DNA from: Yponomeuta sedellus
Taxonomy: Eukaryota; Arthropoda; Insecta; Lepidoptera; Yponomeutidae
Reading direction: 5' to 3'
NCBI GenBank assembly: GCA_934045075.1
Contig: OW203734.1
Coordinates: 12,894,016-12,958,015, forward strand
DNA length: 64,000 nucleotides
Shown one piece after another: positions 25,401 through 34,168 of the stretch (positions are counted from its first letter, which is position 1; the number at the start of each line of letters is the position of its first letter). The translations under genes and the position numbers were made by a program. A model generated the notes under the pieces. It saw only the letters and a list, made by a program, of their open reading frames with translations. It did no database searches and was not told the origin of the DNA.

Positions 25401-25403
25401 CAT
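10385..25403 (-). CDS. SUGP1: SUGP1 ortholog (SURP and G-patch domain splicing factor), 13 coding exons, complete
   Basis: SUGP1 is a nuclear spliceosome-associated protein linked to branch-site recognition; its G-patch is thought to engage a DEAH helicase (family knowledge). Seen here: exons 25240-25403, 23881-24123, 22003-23129, 21342-21456, 20413-20607, 17558-17826, 16327-16496, 15577-15683, 14808-14918, 13986-14074, 13335-13419, 11650-11779 and 10385-10411 have GT-AG borders and compatible phases, and sum to 2832 nt (943 aa). Approximate layout: N-terminal motif NDGSFMNQF (65-75); Gly/Pro-rich repeats (160-500); one SURP module (515-570); basic [13 protein letters not shown] (about 660); YDSDE...GTWEHR (780-795); [26 protein letters not shown]-patch (864-893); C-terminal [16 protein letters not shown] and NNPRRPYY. 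Human SUGP1 is about 645 aa with two SURPs; only one is visible here, and the extra length is the Gly/Pro region. Boundaries are predicted by eye. The acceptor of exon 4 could also lie 12 nt further in. Confidence 0.93.
11394..11640. repeat. Imperfect tandem repeat, ~63-bp unit
   Basis: Three to four diverged units built from GGTTAGGAATTGAG, TTAGTTGTCCATAGTTACCA and ATGAGTCTGATTA, in the SUGP1 intron just downstream of exon 12. Confidence 0.7.
11650..11779 (-). CDS. SUGP1: SUGP1 exon 12
   Basis: Encodes the end of the G-patch region and the near-invariant C-terminal block [21 protein letters not shown]. The acceptor is TTTCAG and the donor GTAAGT. Ends in phase 0. Confidence 0.94.
11805..12128 (+). 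mobile_element. Second small Helitron/MITE-like family
   Basis: Starts TCCTGACTGACTCACTCATC, runs through CCCAGCCCAAGCCGTTGGAC, and ends CGCGGACGGAGTCGCGGGCA and AAAGATAGT, with a short CGCG hairpin. I recognise this pattern from moth intergenic DNA; the class assignment is tentative. Lies in the intron before SUGP1 exon 12. Confidence 0.45.
13335..13419 (-). CDS. SUGP1: SUGP1 exon 11, G-patch
   Basis: Encodes [20 protein letters not shown] with the glycine spacing that defines a G-patch motif, followed by SGIVDPINK. The acceptor is GCTCAG and the donor GTAAGT. Confidence 0.94.
13560..13850 (+). mobile_element. 5S-rRNA-derived SINE, uninterrupted copy
   Basis: 5S-like start (GGCGGTCGGGTACTGGATGG) and the family body, ending near CACGTGCCCCAGCAGTGGGA. 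In the SUGP1 intron between exons 11 and 10. It serves as the empty-site reference for the interrupted copy at 7380-8140. Confidence 0.6.
13986..14074 (-). CDS. SUGP1: SUGP1 exon 10
   Basis: Encodes [20 protein letters not shown] and [11 protein letters not shown], matching human EPDYSEYKEFKL just before the G-patch. The acceptor is TTTCAG and the donor GTGAGT. Confidence 0.93.
14808..14918 (-). CDS. SUGP1: SUGP1 exon 9
   Basis: Encodes [15 protein letters not shown] and [16 protein letters not shown], matching the human GKHFIGDFLPPDELEK block. The donor is GTAAGT; the exon is phase 2 at both ends. Confidence 0.92.
15577..15683 (-). CDS. SUGP1: SUGP1 exon 8, YDSDE motif
   Basis: Encodes [20 protein letters not shown] and then [16 protein letters not shown]. 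The YDSDE...GTWEH signature is strongly conserved in SUGP1. The acceptor is CTACCAG and the donor GTACGT. Confidence 0.92.
16327..16496 (-). CDS. SUGP1: SUGP1 exon 7
   Basis: Encodes [20 protein letters not shown]...[16 protein letters not shown]. It joins in frame between the basic segment and the coiled [12 protein letters not shown] segment. I recognise no separate domain; family membership comes from position and splice phase (1 to 0). Confidence 0.85.
16925..17045 (-). pseudogene. Decayed duplicate of SUGP1 exon 6
   Basis: Aligns by eye with 17581-17705 of exon 6 at roughly three-quarters identity, same orientation, about 656 bases downstream in the gene. Shared stretches include CATATCGGGCG, TTGATCT and CCTGTCCCCAACG. 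It has a 6-nt gap and in-frame stops, so it cannot replace exon 6. Confidence 0.75.
17265..17497 (-). mobile_element. Non-autonomous Helitron-like element, copy 3
   Basis: Minus-strand copy in the SUGP1 intron between exons 7 and 6. Reverse-complemented, it ends in AAACCGCGGGTAGCACTGCG and then GAGCACAGCTAGT. It contains a small internal duplication of the AAAATCGCT/AAATTTGGT portion in inverted orientation. Confidence 0.55.
17558..17826 (-). CDS. SUGP1: SUGP1 exon 6, basic KRKKSRWG region
   Basis: Encodes a Gln/Ser-rich stretch and then [17 protein letters not shown], equivalent to the human KRKRKSRWGPE segment and a probable nuclear-localisation and splicing-factor ligand motif (inference). 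The acceptor is CTACAG and the donor GTAATA. A decayed second copy of its 3' half lies downstream at 16925-17045. Confidence 0.9.
17880..20400. other. SUGP1 intron, no coding signal
   Basis: Intron between exons 6 and 5. It contains TGACGTCAC-type sequence near 19200 within CATGGCGTCTTAAGTGACGT, resembling part of another SUGP1 intron at about 14330-14355, probably a shared old repeat. Confidence 0.4.
20413..20607 (-). CDS. SUGP1: SUGP1 exon 5, end of SURP module and acidic linker
   Basis: Completes SURP with [21 protein letters not shown], then encodes an acidic linker ([15 protein letters not shown]). The acceptor is TTCCAG and the donor GTGAGG; the exon enters and leaves in phase 2. Confidence 0.9.
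21342..21456 (-). CDS. SUGP1: SUGP1 exon 4, first part of SURP module
   Basis: Encodes [20 protein letters not shown]...HSQDQSMW, the first helices of a SURP domain (family: RNA-splicing suwap domain). The donor GTAATG splits the Trp codon, which the next exon completes. Two in-frame acceptors 12 nt apart are possible (exon start 21456 or 21444). Confidence 0.85.
22003..23129 (-). CDS. SUGP1: SUGP1 exon 3, Gly/Pro-rich repeat exon
   Basis: Encodes a low-complexity stretch of about 375 residues. It starts with [14 protein letters not shown], then a heptad-like GGPHGPP run (about 22660-22760), then about a dozen GPNGPM hexapeptides from an 18-nt minisatellite (about 22390-22590). The reading frame stays open through the repeats and joins in phase to both neighbours, so the region is coding despite its repetitiveness. 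Vertebrate SUGP1 has no comparable block. Confidence 0.85.
23153..23186 (+). repeat. SINE tail fragment in SUGP1 intron
   Basis: GTGGAATTTTTAGCCTCTAA and ATAGG match the SINE tail core. A similar minus-strand fragment is at 51757-51797. Confidence 0.55.
23881..24123 (-). CDS. SUGP1: SUGP1 exon 2
   Basis: Encodes [20 protein letters not shown], matching the conserved NDGSFLQQF-type motif of SUGP1, then a Glu/Arg-rich charged helix. The acceptor is TTACAG and the donor GTAAGA. Enters and leaves in phase 2. Confidence 0.9.
25240..25403 (-). CDS. SUGP1: SUGP1 exon 1 (start codon)
   Basis: Begins at the ATG at 25403-25401, directly followed by a second ATG, and encodes MMPFKDNKN then a Lys/Ala/Gln-rich helix ([15 protein letters not shown]) like the human N-terminus. 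Donor GTAAGT follows 25240. The exon ends in phase 2. In-frame sequence continues upstream of the ATG, so the start is chosen by similarity. Confidence 0.85.
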
Positions 25404-25409
25404 CGCTGC

Positions 25410-27540
25410 AGCGTAACGGATTGTAAAATAAGTATTTAGAGGAAATATCACGGAAAAGATCAAACACTTCTCATCCCATTCAGTTCAAAGAGTATATACC
25501 TACCTACTAACCACTACGTTTTGTTCAGTTCACTTCACAAGTTCACAGGAACCACAGCACAGACACAAATTTGCTTAAATTTAGTGTTGCCAACTTTTTT
25601 TTTCCAAAACCACTAAACACAACATGCTAAACCACCAGGAAAGCCACTAAATTTTTTTCGTTGTAAGAAATACACCAGAAATTCCACTAGATTAACTTTT
25701 TAATTAAAAAAGTACTTATTTTAATACAATTATTGAAATTTTACACTTTATAAAGTCAAATCAACTATTTGTAACATATTTAACTCATCCTCATCGACGC
25801 GATAATTTTTTTTAGAACCAACCTGCTGTGCCACAGAACATAATAAAAGAGTAGAAGTAGTGACATGACCCATTAGTATGAAAACCAGTGTGACCAAACT
25901 CACACTTAAAAACCAAACGCACAATATTAATGCAAAACTGCCATTGGTAAATAAAGACAACGCCAAAAAGGTCTATATCATAAAAGTTCCAGTTAAATAT
26001 GAATCTTTTAGCTATGTAAACAAGGATCAAAATCAATAGACAACAATGATATTAAGTTTGACAATAACTCTTTCTTTTGTAGTACCACCACTCTACACTA
26101 GATGGAACAACCACCGCGTCTGATCTTCGAGAAGTTTTTTGTGATAGGCCTTAAAGCCGAAAATTGAAAAACAAGTCTCCGATATGTTGCTACTCAGCCG
26201 GATTAGTTTCCTTGTTTATGTCATTATATTTAATTTAAAAATACAATGAAATACTACTCACCGATGAACTGTTTCGGTATGATTGGTAAATTTTAGTCCC
26301 CAACTCTTATTTCACACTCTAACACAGCACAAGAAGGCATTTTAGTAGAGTTTTTACGATTGTTTTCTTTACTAGAAACAAACGACAACTGAGGCAAGAA
26401 GAACTGTCAGAGACGACGCATAGGCAATACATTGCTAATGCGAGGCAAGCGGGCACCGCTTACTTACGACTTCTACTCTTTTTTTATGTTCTGTGTGCTG
26501 TACAGTCTTTGGAGGCAAATAATAATTATTGCAGCATTTGCCTTCTCTAGTCAAGCCAACCCTGATTGTCAAAATCGAGTTCAACATGGCCATATACATT
26601 CGATTTCGCTGTTTGTTTTTAATCACAAGTCAATTTGTATATTTTATCTGTTCAAATAAGGATATTTAATACACATTACTAAACATACAGAAAAATAAAA
26701 TAAGATAAAATTTAACTTTAACTTCACTAACCACCAGACAACATCTTTTGCCCACTAGACAAAGGTCGAAACCACCGGATCTAGTTGAAATTCCACTGAG
26801 TTGGCAACACTGCACAAATTAGACAGGTAACCAAAGAGCACAGCACAGAACAGACCGACCGTAGTAACCAGTGGTCCCGAACGTGTCCCGAACACGGATG
26901 TTTGACGGAAGGTGTTCTGTGCACACGGATGTCAATGCTGCTACTAGCAGCATTGAATCTAAAGTAATGTTACACTTAAGTATTTATTTTGGGACATTTA
27001 TTTAATACTTAGGTACCTGAAAGCAAAAACCAGGATCTAGATATTTCTAATTTTTTCTATGATACTCATATAGGTACCGACATTCTTTATGTATTTTAAG
27101 TTCCGCGCAATGTGGTCGGGAGAGTAGCGTCAGGGTCTCAAACGTAGCGACGCTTGGTGCGTCGACAGCACAGCAACATACTCTAATCAGTTAGGTACTT
27201 TACGGGCTACTTTGCAACAAAACTGTAAAGGTAGACTTGCTGTCGACTATACTTACACTCCGCAGTCATACATTCTGTGCTCCGTCCGTGCGCGAAAGTT
27301 AGGCATATTTTTCATATTTTTTTTTACATCAAATATGCTTCTACAGCATGTACCTACCTACCGTAGAGGAAACTCTATCTACGCTACCTACGCTCTGCCG
27401 TAACTCTATCGAGTTAAGCATTTAGACGATTCCATAGTGTCAAAATATGTGGGTATTTGACAGCTGGAGTAGCTTAAAAAAAAGTAAAAATAACGTCACT
27501 CAACCTAGTGGATACTTACATAATAGAACCCCAGACTTTG
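25410..27540. other. SUGP1 upstream region
   Basis: Holds the presumed SUGP1 promoter and 5' UTR just right of 25403. AGTGTTGCCAACT at about 25583-25595 recurs inverted at about 26802-26814 with CACAAATT outside both, which may mark an old 1.25-kb DNA transposon. No coding frame recognised. Confidence 0.35.
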
Positions 27541-27544
27541 CCCC

Positions 27545-27851
27545 GAGTGCTTAGTGCGAGTTTTTTAACTACTCGATCGCGTTAACGTAAACTCATATTT
27601 GTATGGCATCGAGGAAGCGCCACCTAGAGACAAGTATGGGAATTAAAATTGCTGAGTGCGAGTTGTAATGGTTTACGTTGAGAAGTGAACACGTTTACCA
27701 GCCAAAACATGAATAAACGCGAGTGCGAGTTGTACTGTGACCGCGTTTTGCTAGTTCGAACGGTTAACTTACTCATACTCACTACTCAATGCTAGATTAA
27801 CGCGGTAGTAAAGTTATTCGATTGGATCTGTCAAACTCGCACTAAGCACTC
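27545..27851. mobile_element. MITE with 19-bp terminal inverted repeats
   Basis: GAGTGCTTAGTGCGAGTTT (27545-27563) and its exact reverse complement (27833-27851) bound 307 bases with no coding content. Related internal sub-repeats (GAGTGCGAGTTGTA) occur twice. Confidence 0.75.
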
Positions 27852-28322
27852 TGTCCTATCTTGTATTTATGCGAAGTGTTTTTCGTTTCCTTATTTATAA
27901 CACTCAGTCGTATGCATTTTGCTTCCTGTGATATGATAATTTGGTCAAATAAATGTCTTTATTCCCGAAGAATACTTCTGGGCTTCTGTTTTTAACGCCC
28001 CCTCTATCTACACTGACCTGCAAAACGAAGTATGTACTTATTACAGTTTTAATTTTGTTTTACCCTAAACTACCCAAAAAATAGATTTTTTTTCAGCCAT
28101 GTCTTAAAATAATGCTATCTAAGTACTATGGAGATTTAATAAACAAAATTCTACTCTTTTTAGTATATTAGGTGCACTTAAAAAATATTGCAATTTCAAA
28201 AGTGTGATAGAGTTTTACAGGCCTAGAGTAGAGTTTTACTATAGATAGGTACACTTTATAGTGTTTAATGCCCAGCCGTTGGTTTTCCTTAGTTAAACAT
28301 CTAGGTACAATCCGTTTTGTAG

Positions 28323-28614
28323 TTCGCCATCGGCGATAAGACAGGTGTACTGCAATGCCTCTCCATAAAAGACGAAGAATCTGTTGTCCAATTCAAAACC
28401 CTGCCAGGCAAGCATAACCGGCTTGCCTGGCAGGGTTTTGAATTGGACAACAGATTCTTCGTCTTTTATGGACTTCAGTGCACTTGGCTAGCGGATCTGC
28501 TAATCAATCGGACAAAATATTCGCGGCATCAGGGAATGAGGTGAAGGGTTACACGCGGAAGGGCAAAGAGTTTCTCGCTGCAGAAACGTCGCTTTCGGAA
28601 ACCATCACATCGAT
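28323..28614 (+). pseudogene. BBS7: BBS7 exon broken by an inverted self-copy
   Basis: BBS7 is a beta-propeller subunit of the BBSome, which moves cargo in cilia (family knowledge). After an acceptor (TTTTGTAG) the frame reads FAIGDKTGVLQCLSIKDEES and VVQFKTLPGK, matching BBS7 IGDxDGVVxCF...FKTLPG. From about 28475, in another frame, it reads SVHLASGSANQSDKIFAASG, NEVKGYTRKGKEFLAAETSL and SETITS, matching BBS7 [31 protein letters not shown]. A donor GTAAGT follows 28614. Between the two halves lie 59 bases (28414-28472): a 7-nt loop and a perfect 52-bp reverse copy of 28362-28413. They shift the frame by two and lead to a stop. Removing exactly those 59 bases would make the two halves one frame. 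I found no other BBS7 exon in the window, so it may be a stray fragment, a disrupted allele or an assembly error. Confidence 0.8.
28362..28472. repeat. Perfect 52-bp inverted repeat (7-nt loop) inside BBS7 exon
   Basis: Arms 28362-28413 and 28421-28472 are exact reverse complements over all 52 bases, separated by ATAACCG. The left arm is BBS7 coding sequence; the right arm is its inverted copy. Confidence 0.95.
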
Positions 28615-29010
28615 GTAAGTACATTTTGTATGTTTATATAAGTATATTTGCAATTATTTTGTATTTGTTGTTTTTCCAGTGTACAATGAAGAATATTCTT
28701 ATCTTTATTTCATATTTAAGTACCGTTTATGTATGTGAATCAATTATAAAAATATCTTGGTTAATATTGTTTAGTTGCACCGACTAGTCCGACTACCCGT
28801 CTTTCAGTTTCTTTTTTTCATTATTTTCATTTCCGTTGTCTGGAAGAAATTACTTTTAGTAATTGGCCGCCACTTGTACTGTACTATGTTATTTCTTTTA
28901 GTCTCTCATGTAATTCCTGGTGTAGGTACATGCTGTAGAGAATATTCTATCTACTTTGCCGGAGGTCGTGGATTCCATTCCCAGTGGGGGCCGGCACTTT
29001 CCATGGGGCA

Positions 29011-29402
29011 ATGTATACGCTTCTATAATAAAATCCCTGAAGATATATCGCGGTTCAAAAAATTTGCTAAGCACACTTTGTGCCAAAAGGGCTAGGTACT
29101 ATAACATAAAGGATTATCTAGATTGTAGACTTTTAGTCCGGATCTACTTACGGGTGTTGCTATACCGGAATAGTCCGACAATGAGATCTGGAATTAAAGC
29201 CAGTACAATGTATGAGTTCTATGTTTTATAATAATTATGTAAACTATGTTAATTAAGGACTTTGAAAAGATTAAGTTTGGAGTTTTTTTGTCCATTTTTT
29301 CTCCAAAATGATCAAGATTTTGAAATGGACACCTAGTTTGAATCGTAACGTTCATTAAGCCCAGCTTCTGCGCTACTTTGAATAAAACCTTTTCATTTCA
29401 TG
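29011..29402 (+). mobile_element. LINE 3' end, copy 1
   Basis: Encodes the ORF2 C-terminal pattern RFYNKIPEDI...FKKF...YYNIKDYLD in decayed form. The 3' UTR (TGGAGTTTTTTTGTCCATTT, TGAAATGGACACCTAGTTTG) and an end in CTTTTCATTTCAT are shared with 53203-53549. It lacks about 16 bases that copy 2 has. Confidence 0.7.
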
Positions 29403-30309
29403 TCTACCCGAAAATAACTTGAACAAAATCTCGCAGCGTTGGGAAGTGGACTAGTAAAGGTTTTTCAATAATTGTTTAAACCAGCGTTTTTTTTGTACAA
29501 GCATCTCTTATGGTTTTTGCCACCAAGCACAATTTTAAGGACCTCCTTAATAATAAAAGCACCAATATATTTCGAACCATTTATTGTAGTACAACCAAAA
29601 AATATACTTTTTTCATATAAAATAGGTAAATGTAAAGGTTGGTGCTTTTGGGGTAGGCGGCGGCGTGTGTAGCGATTACGAAACTTTTGGTGGCATTTAT
29701 TTATGATTGTTAAATGGTCTATTGATAAGACTTCGGTAGAAGTTCGACCATTTCGTTGCTAAGTCGCCCATAAGAATACTGAGGAGAATGCGAACATGCA
29801 AAGTTGATGTGCTGTCGACTGCACTGTGCAGATAGGTCGATGTGTGGTGTGGTACCCAAATGGACTAAGGTAGCTTTGAGGGTGTTGTCTAAGTATTGGC
29901 TTGATAAGGTCGCAATCAGCGACCACAGGGCATGTCTATACACGGAGGATGACGAATTCTGGGTTACTGTTGTATGTTGAAAGCACTGGTTTCATTCATT
30001 ACCTACAAGTTACGGTTGGTTTGTAAAGTTGGGTTACATTTCTTGCTGCTTGCTTTACGATTCTGTTTTATAGACCCAATGCCCTAATTCCGCAATATAC
30101 TTTTTCCACAGATTTGAAATGTGTGATTTTTTTACACAGGTATTGTTTCTGAATTATCTCTCAAACAAACAATTTTTTTCCTGTTATTCTTCTCACGGAT
30201 GTCAAAAAAAGACGGATGGAACCTTCTATAATCACGAGTGAAGCAGACAAATGGCCGCCGTCTCTTTATATATGCCATCGGTGTTGCCAGACTAATATCA
30301 CTTTGCTTC

Positions 30310-30662
30310 AGGGTGCTAACTAGCGCCACCAATGGAAAAAAATCATAAGTTGTGTTATAATTATAATACGTTTTATTTTAAAAGTGAACATGAAAAATCT
30401 TAACAACTGTGACAACTATTTTTTAAACATACAGTCTAGAAACTAGAATCAACAACCAAGGACTTCAATCACTTTCCGCCAAAAACAGCCGGTTTAACGG
30501 AAATCCATTAAAGTTCTAATCTATTGATCATATGTTCTAGACTGTAAGTTTGAAAAACAGTTATCAGTATCACAGTTGTTAAGATTTCTCATGTTCACTT
30601 TTAGATAAAAACGTTCTATAAAAAAGTTATGATTTTTTCCATTGGTGGCGCTAATTAGCCCT
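30310..30662. mobile_element. Foldback MITE with long inverted arms
   Basis: Arms of about 130-140 bases are imperfect reverse complements, sharing TAGCGCCACCAATGGAAAAA, AAAAGTGAACATGA, AATCTTAACAACTGTGA and ACAGTCTAGAA around a short centre near 30440-30530. Confidence 0.75.
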
Positions 30663-30664
30663 CC

Positions 30665-33160
30665 GAAACGCCTTAAATCATGTTATCAAAAAATTAAGTA
30701 AACTTACCTAATCTAGTGACGGTTTCACTTTTATCATACTACTGAGTGACTTAAAAGGCTTTTATGAAGGAGGTGGGGGCCTCGATTGAGGGATTGGTTA
30801 TGACTAGAGATCGGATAATCGGATGCATATTTGCATAACGTTGAGATGTTAGCTAATATTGATAGCACTTTCTTTAAGTTACTATAGAATCAAATCGGGT
30901 GTAACTATATTTACTTATTTTAAGGTGCTAAGATGGAGTGAAGTTTTGTACAAAAAAAAATGGGAGTTTTGGAATGGACAAATTTAGTGTTTTTGTAGCA
31001 GATACCTACAACAGCCTCTTATTTTTTCTTAAATTTTTAAAACATTGATAAAAACGAATAAGAAACCAGAATTAGAAAGAGAAACTAATTAAATTTACAA
31101 ATTAACGTGAAACAGCGTCACCAACTAACACGCGCGCTCAATTTACTCAAATTATCACATGTGACGAATAAGTAGAAAGTTTAGGATACAAAATATCTAA
31201 GTAATATCACTGCCACCTAAAACGGTGGCGGGTGTTTGACAACTTAACTAATATCAGCTGGATGTCAGCTGTGAATAATTATTGTAGGTTATCTCCTGTT
31301 TTTTATGTTTGTGGTATAGCCATTGGCACTATAAAAAGAAATAGACGGCTCATGCACAACGTTGTTAGATGTCCACACACAGCACGGCTTGTACAGAAAT
31401 GAGGCGGCAAATTTAAGATAATATAGATATGTTATTTTATAAGGGTTACGGTTGCGTATTTCCATAACTCCAAAACTACTACTATAAAAACACTAATAAA
31501 TGCAACAAATCATATTTCTCCACTTGTCGGGAATATTTCCCGAAAAAAGCTGGTATCACTGTGGTATTTGACATCCCAATTTGTAAGTAAATAAAGAAAA
31601 GTAAACAAAACCTAATAAGGAAAAATATCACGAATCAGTAACTTAAAACATTACTTACGCATGGTAGGTGCTCCCATGAGACTTACTGCATTTTTTCGAG
31701 AAGTGTTTAAACCACCGTACCACACAAGACGGCATTTCTCAAAATTTTCTTTTGTGTCAAACAAGACTTACTGGCACTGCTGCCCGGAGCATAATGGCGG
31801 CAGAGTGGTCACTCTTGACTTGGTGTATCTGTGTGAGTTAGCTCGTGTATGCACACGAAAGTGTAGGACTAGGGGTGCTTCACACCCTTTCAATGCGAGA
31901 TGGCATCCGTCTTTTTTGACATCCGTGATTCTATTAGATTTAATTTAATCTTCGTTGTCATTACAGACTAATAAATGGTTGTCTCTTGTCAATTTTAAGG
32001 CAGATTAAAATAGATGCGTTCCTTTTTGGACATTGAGGGATTTTTCTGACAGCTATTAAAAAAAAAATAGTTCTAAAAGCTACGATGAGATGGCGCTGAA
32101 TCGCAAGGGTTTACCTTTTTTTGTTTGTTATTGCTTGCCACAGGTAAAAACTTTATTGCTGTTTTGCGATTTCATCGTAGATAGAGTTCCCTCTATGGAT
32201 TTCATCGACTGGAAGGAATCTAATCTGTGATCAACTGATCCACGTCAACTGATCAACCATGATTTTAGCACGAAAATCAAATAACAATAATAATGCAAGA
32301 GCAAAAAGAAAAGAGGGAGGAAATTCCACGTGATCTGTGGATTGGGACCACAGAATAAACTGGAAAGTGGCATATCCTATTAAAAAACAAAAACCCTTAC
32401 TTGAAAACGCCATCTACAAACGTAGGTACTCTGTGTCTAGAACTGAACCACAACTGAACTGTCTATTCTCTGCTCGCTACTGGCTACTAGAGTACACTGC
32501 TAAAATGTTTTACGTTTTGCTAGTCACCGCCAGATGTCATTAGTAAACTTGTGAAAACTAATAACAATGCCATCTAGCGGTTTTAGACAAAGCGCTCTAC
32601 ACGTATTTTTCGGCTTTGCGCGTATTTTCAGTGGCGGCCTCTGGGCCCGGCGCGGTGTTTTGGGATCCGATTTGCTTGTATGGGAATGGGTTTCTATCCT
32701 TACTTTAAATTCAATGGTAGCAATTAGCAGAAACCCCTCGACTTGGTTTAATTGCTCTGTGCCCTCGACAGTAATGCGGTCCTGCTTTCAGCAACCAAAC
32801 TTACATATGAAAAAAGAGATGGCATTATGTTTATCAGTACACCGAATGCTTGCCTCAGCCCCACAGAACAAATTGTTCTGAGCAATAACTAAAGCATAGA
32901 AGGGGCCGTATAATAAAAAATAATCATTGAATAGCTGTCCTTGTTACTCTTACCAAAGAGTATATAAACACTACGTTTTAAGAGACGGGACCTCCCTATA
33001 TGCTTTTGTACTGAGTTTAGCCCCGTTAGCAATACCAACCAATAGAGCAAAAATGCAATGACGAAAATAAGTGCTACCAACGTAATAACTTGTCTGTGCA
33101 ATAGGGACGTCCACTTACATTACTACATTTATCGATATCGACAAATTACCATCCAGGGGC
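30665..33160. other. Intergenic DNA, no gene seen
   Basis: Apart from the small foldback at 32080-32180 I see no supported feature here. Confidence 0.4.
32080..32180. mobile_element. Small foldback element
   Basis: CTACGATGAGAT...ATCGCAA...GTTTACC is mirrored by GGTAAA...TTGCGATTTCATCGTAG, with an 11-nt difference between arms. Confidence 0.45.
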
Positions 33161-33167
33161 TTCGCAG

Positions 33168-33355
33168 TCAGCCTAAATTAATACAAATCAATGTTTTCAA
33201 TAAAACGACAAATGAAATTAGTATTTTATTATTTATTATCAAATCACAATAATTGTGGTCAAGGTCTATTGAATTTATTTCAGCAGCTTTTTGGGTTTTC
33301 TTTAGAGGTGTCCAATCTGAGCGAACTTCATCAATCGGTGGTTTGGATTCAGGTG
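33168..33355 (-). CDS. Candidate terminal exon of THAP gene with DHNY motif
   Basis: After acceptor TTTCAG the phase-1 frame is open for 62 codons to a TGA. It reads PESKPPIDEVRSDWTPLKKT and later DLDHNYCDL. DHxY is the HCF-1-binding motif found in several THAP proteins (established knowledge). The phase matches a GT donor after 34186. The C-terminal hydrophobic residues are odd, so the end may be wrong. Confidence 0.35.
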
Positions 33356-33418
33356 CTGAAATCGTAAAAAAAAGTTGATTCGTTATTGATTATTAATATG
33401 TTTGTAAACTATGCTTAC

Positions 33419-33519
33419 CGGGATAGTTCTGATATGCTGAGATTCCAGGCCACAATAATTGTGGTCAAATCCTGCTGGACCAATAGCAACAGCTGATATT
33501 TTGGCTGCTGTACAAGGTG
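33419..33519 (-). CDS. Alternative or duplicate THAP-gene exon with DHNY motif
   Basis: Acceptor TTTTCAG and donor GTAAGC enclose 101 nt, open in phase 1: PCTAAKISAVAIGPAGFDHN and then YCGLESQH. It shares its first bases (CACCT) and about 18 bases around DHNY with the candidate at 33168-33355. Leaving in phase 0, it cannot precede that exon, so it is an alternative or a duplicate. Confidence 0.3.
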
Positions 33520-33789
33520 CTGAAAATGATAACACTTTGTAATTTATCAAAGCAAACAAACACTAGTTACAAAAAACTTCAGCGATACATGAAAAGTCTA
33601 CGTCCCAGAGTTCTTTTGTGAAGCTCGACAACTAATAGGTTTTCGTATAGCTGAATCTGAAAATAAACAATTGCAAGAATAGTCCGAAGAAAATTAAATA
33701 GTTTGTTCCTGTTTACCACATAACTGCATAATACAGTTACATAGTCAATAGGTAACTATCAAATACTATGATTAATAAATGATTATACT

Positions 33790-34115
33790 ATCCTTAGCAA
33801 GGGTTAGTGCATTAAAAATAAAAATAGTATAATCATGTGGGTACAGCGATATCATTCCGATGTAAAACCTAACTGCAAAGTAGGTAGTCGGGGCTGTAAG
33901 TGATGCAATCTACTTCAGCCAGATGTCGCTGCCTGTACGTAATACAGAGAATAGATGCCGGTGAGTCACCCATTGTCTCAGTTGGATAGAGCGCTGGCAC
34001 GGATAGCTAGAGGTCGCGGGTTCGAATCCCGGCATAGGTGGATTTTTTAGCCTCTAAATAGGTTTTTAAAATTGTCCTTAGCACGGGTTAGTGCACTAAA
34101 AATAAAAATTGTATA
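33790..34115 (+). mobile_element. tRNA-derived SINE, tail-spacer-head-tail unit
   Basis: Same arrangement as 3453-3894: a tail fragment, a 150-bp spacer (AAAGTAGGTAGTCGGGGCTG, CCAGATGTCGCTGCCTGTAC), then a tRNA-like head (33967-34041) and a tail. Lies downstream of THAP exon 3. Confidence 0.75.
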
Positions 34116-34168
34116 AATACATTTTTATAAAAAAAGATTTGAAGTTAAAATTAGTACAAAAAAACATT

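Noticed and set aside
32889..33101. Minus-strand frame with a hydrophobic segment (LVALIFVIAFLLYWLVLL)
   Set aside because: Looks like a membrane helix, but there is no ATG, no splice support and no conserved context.
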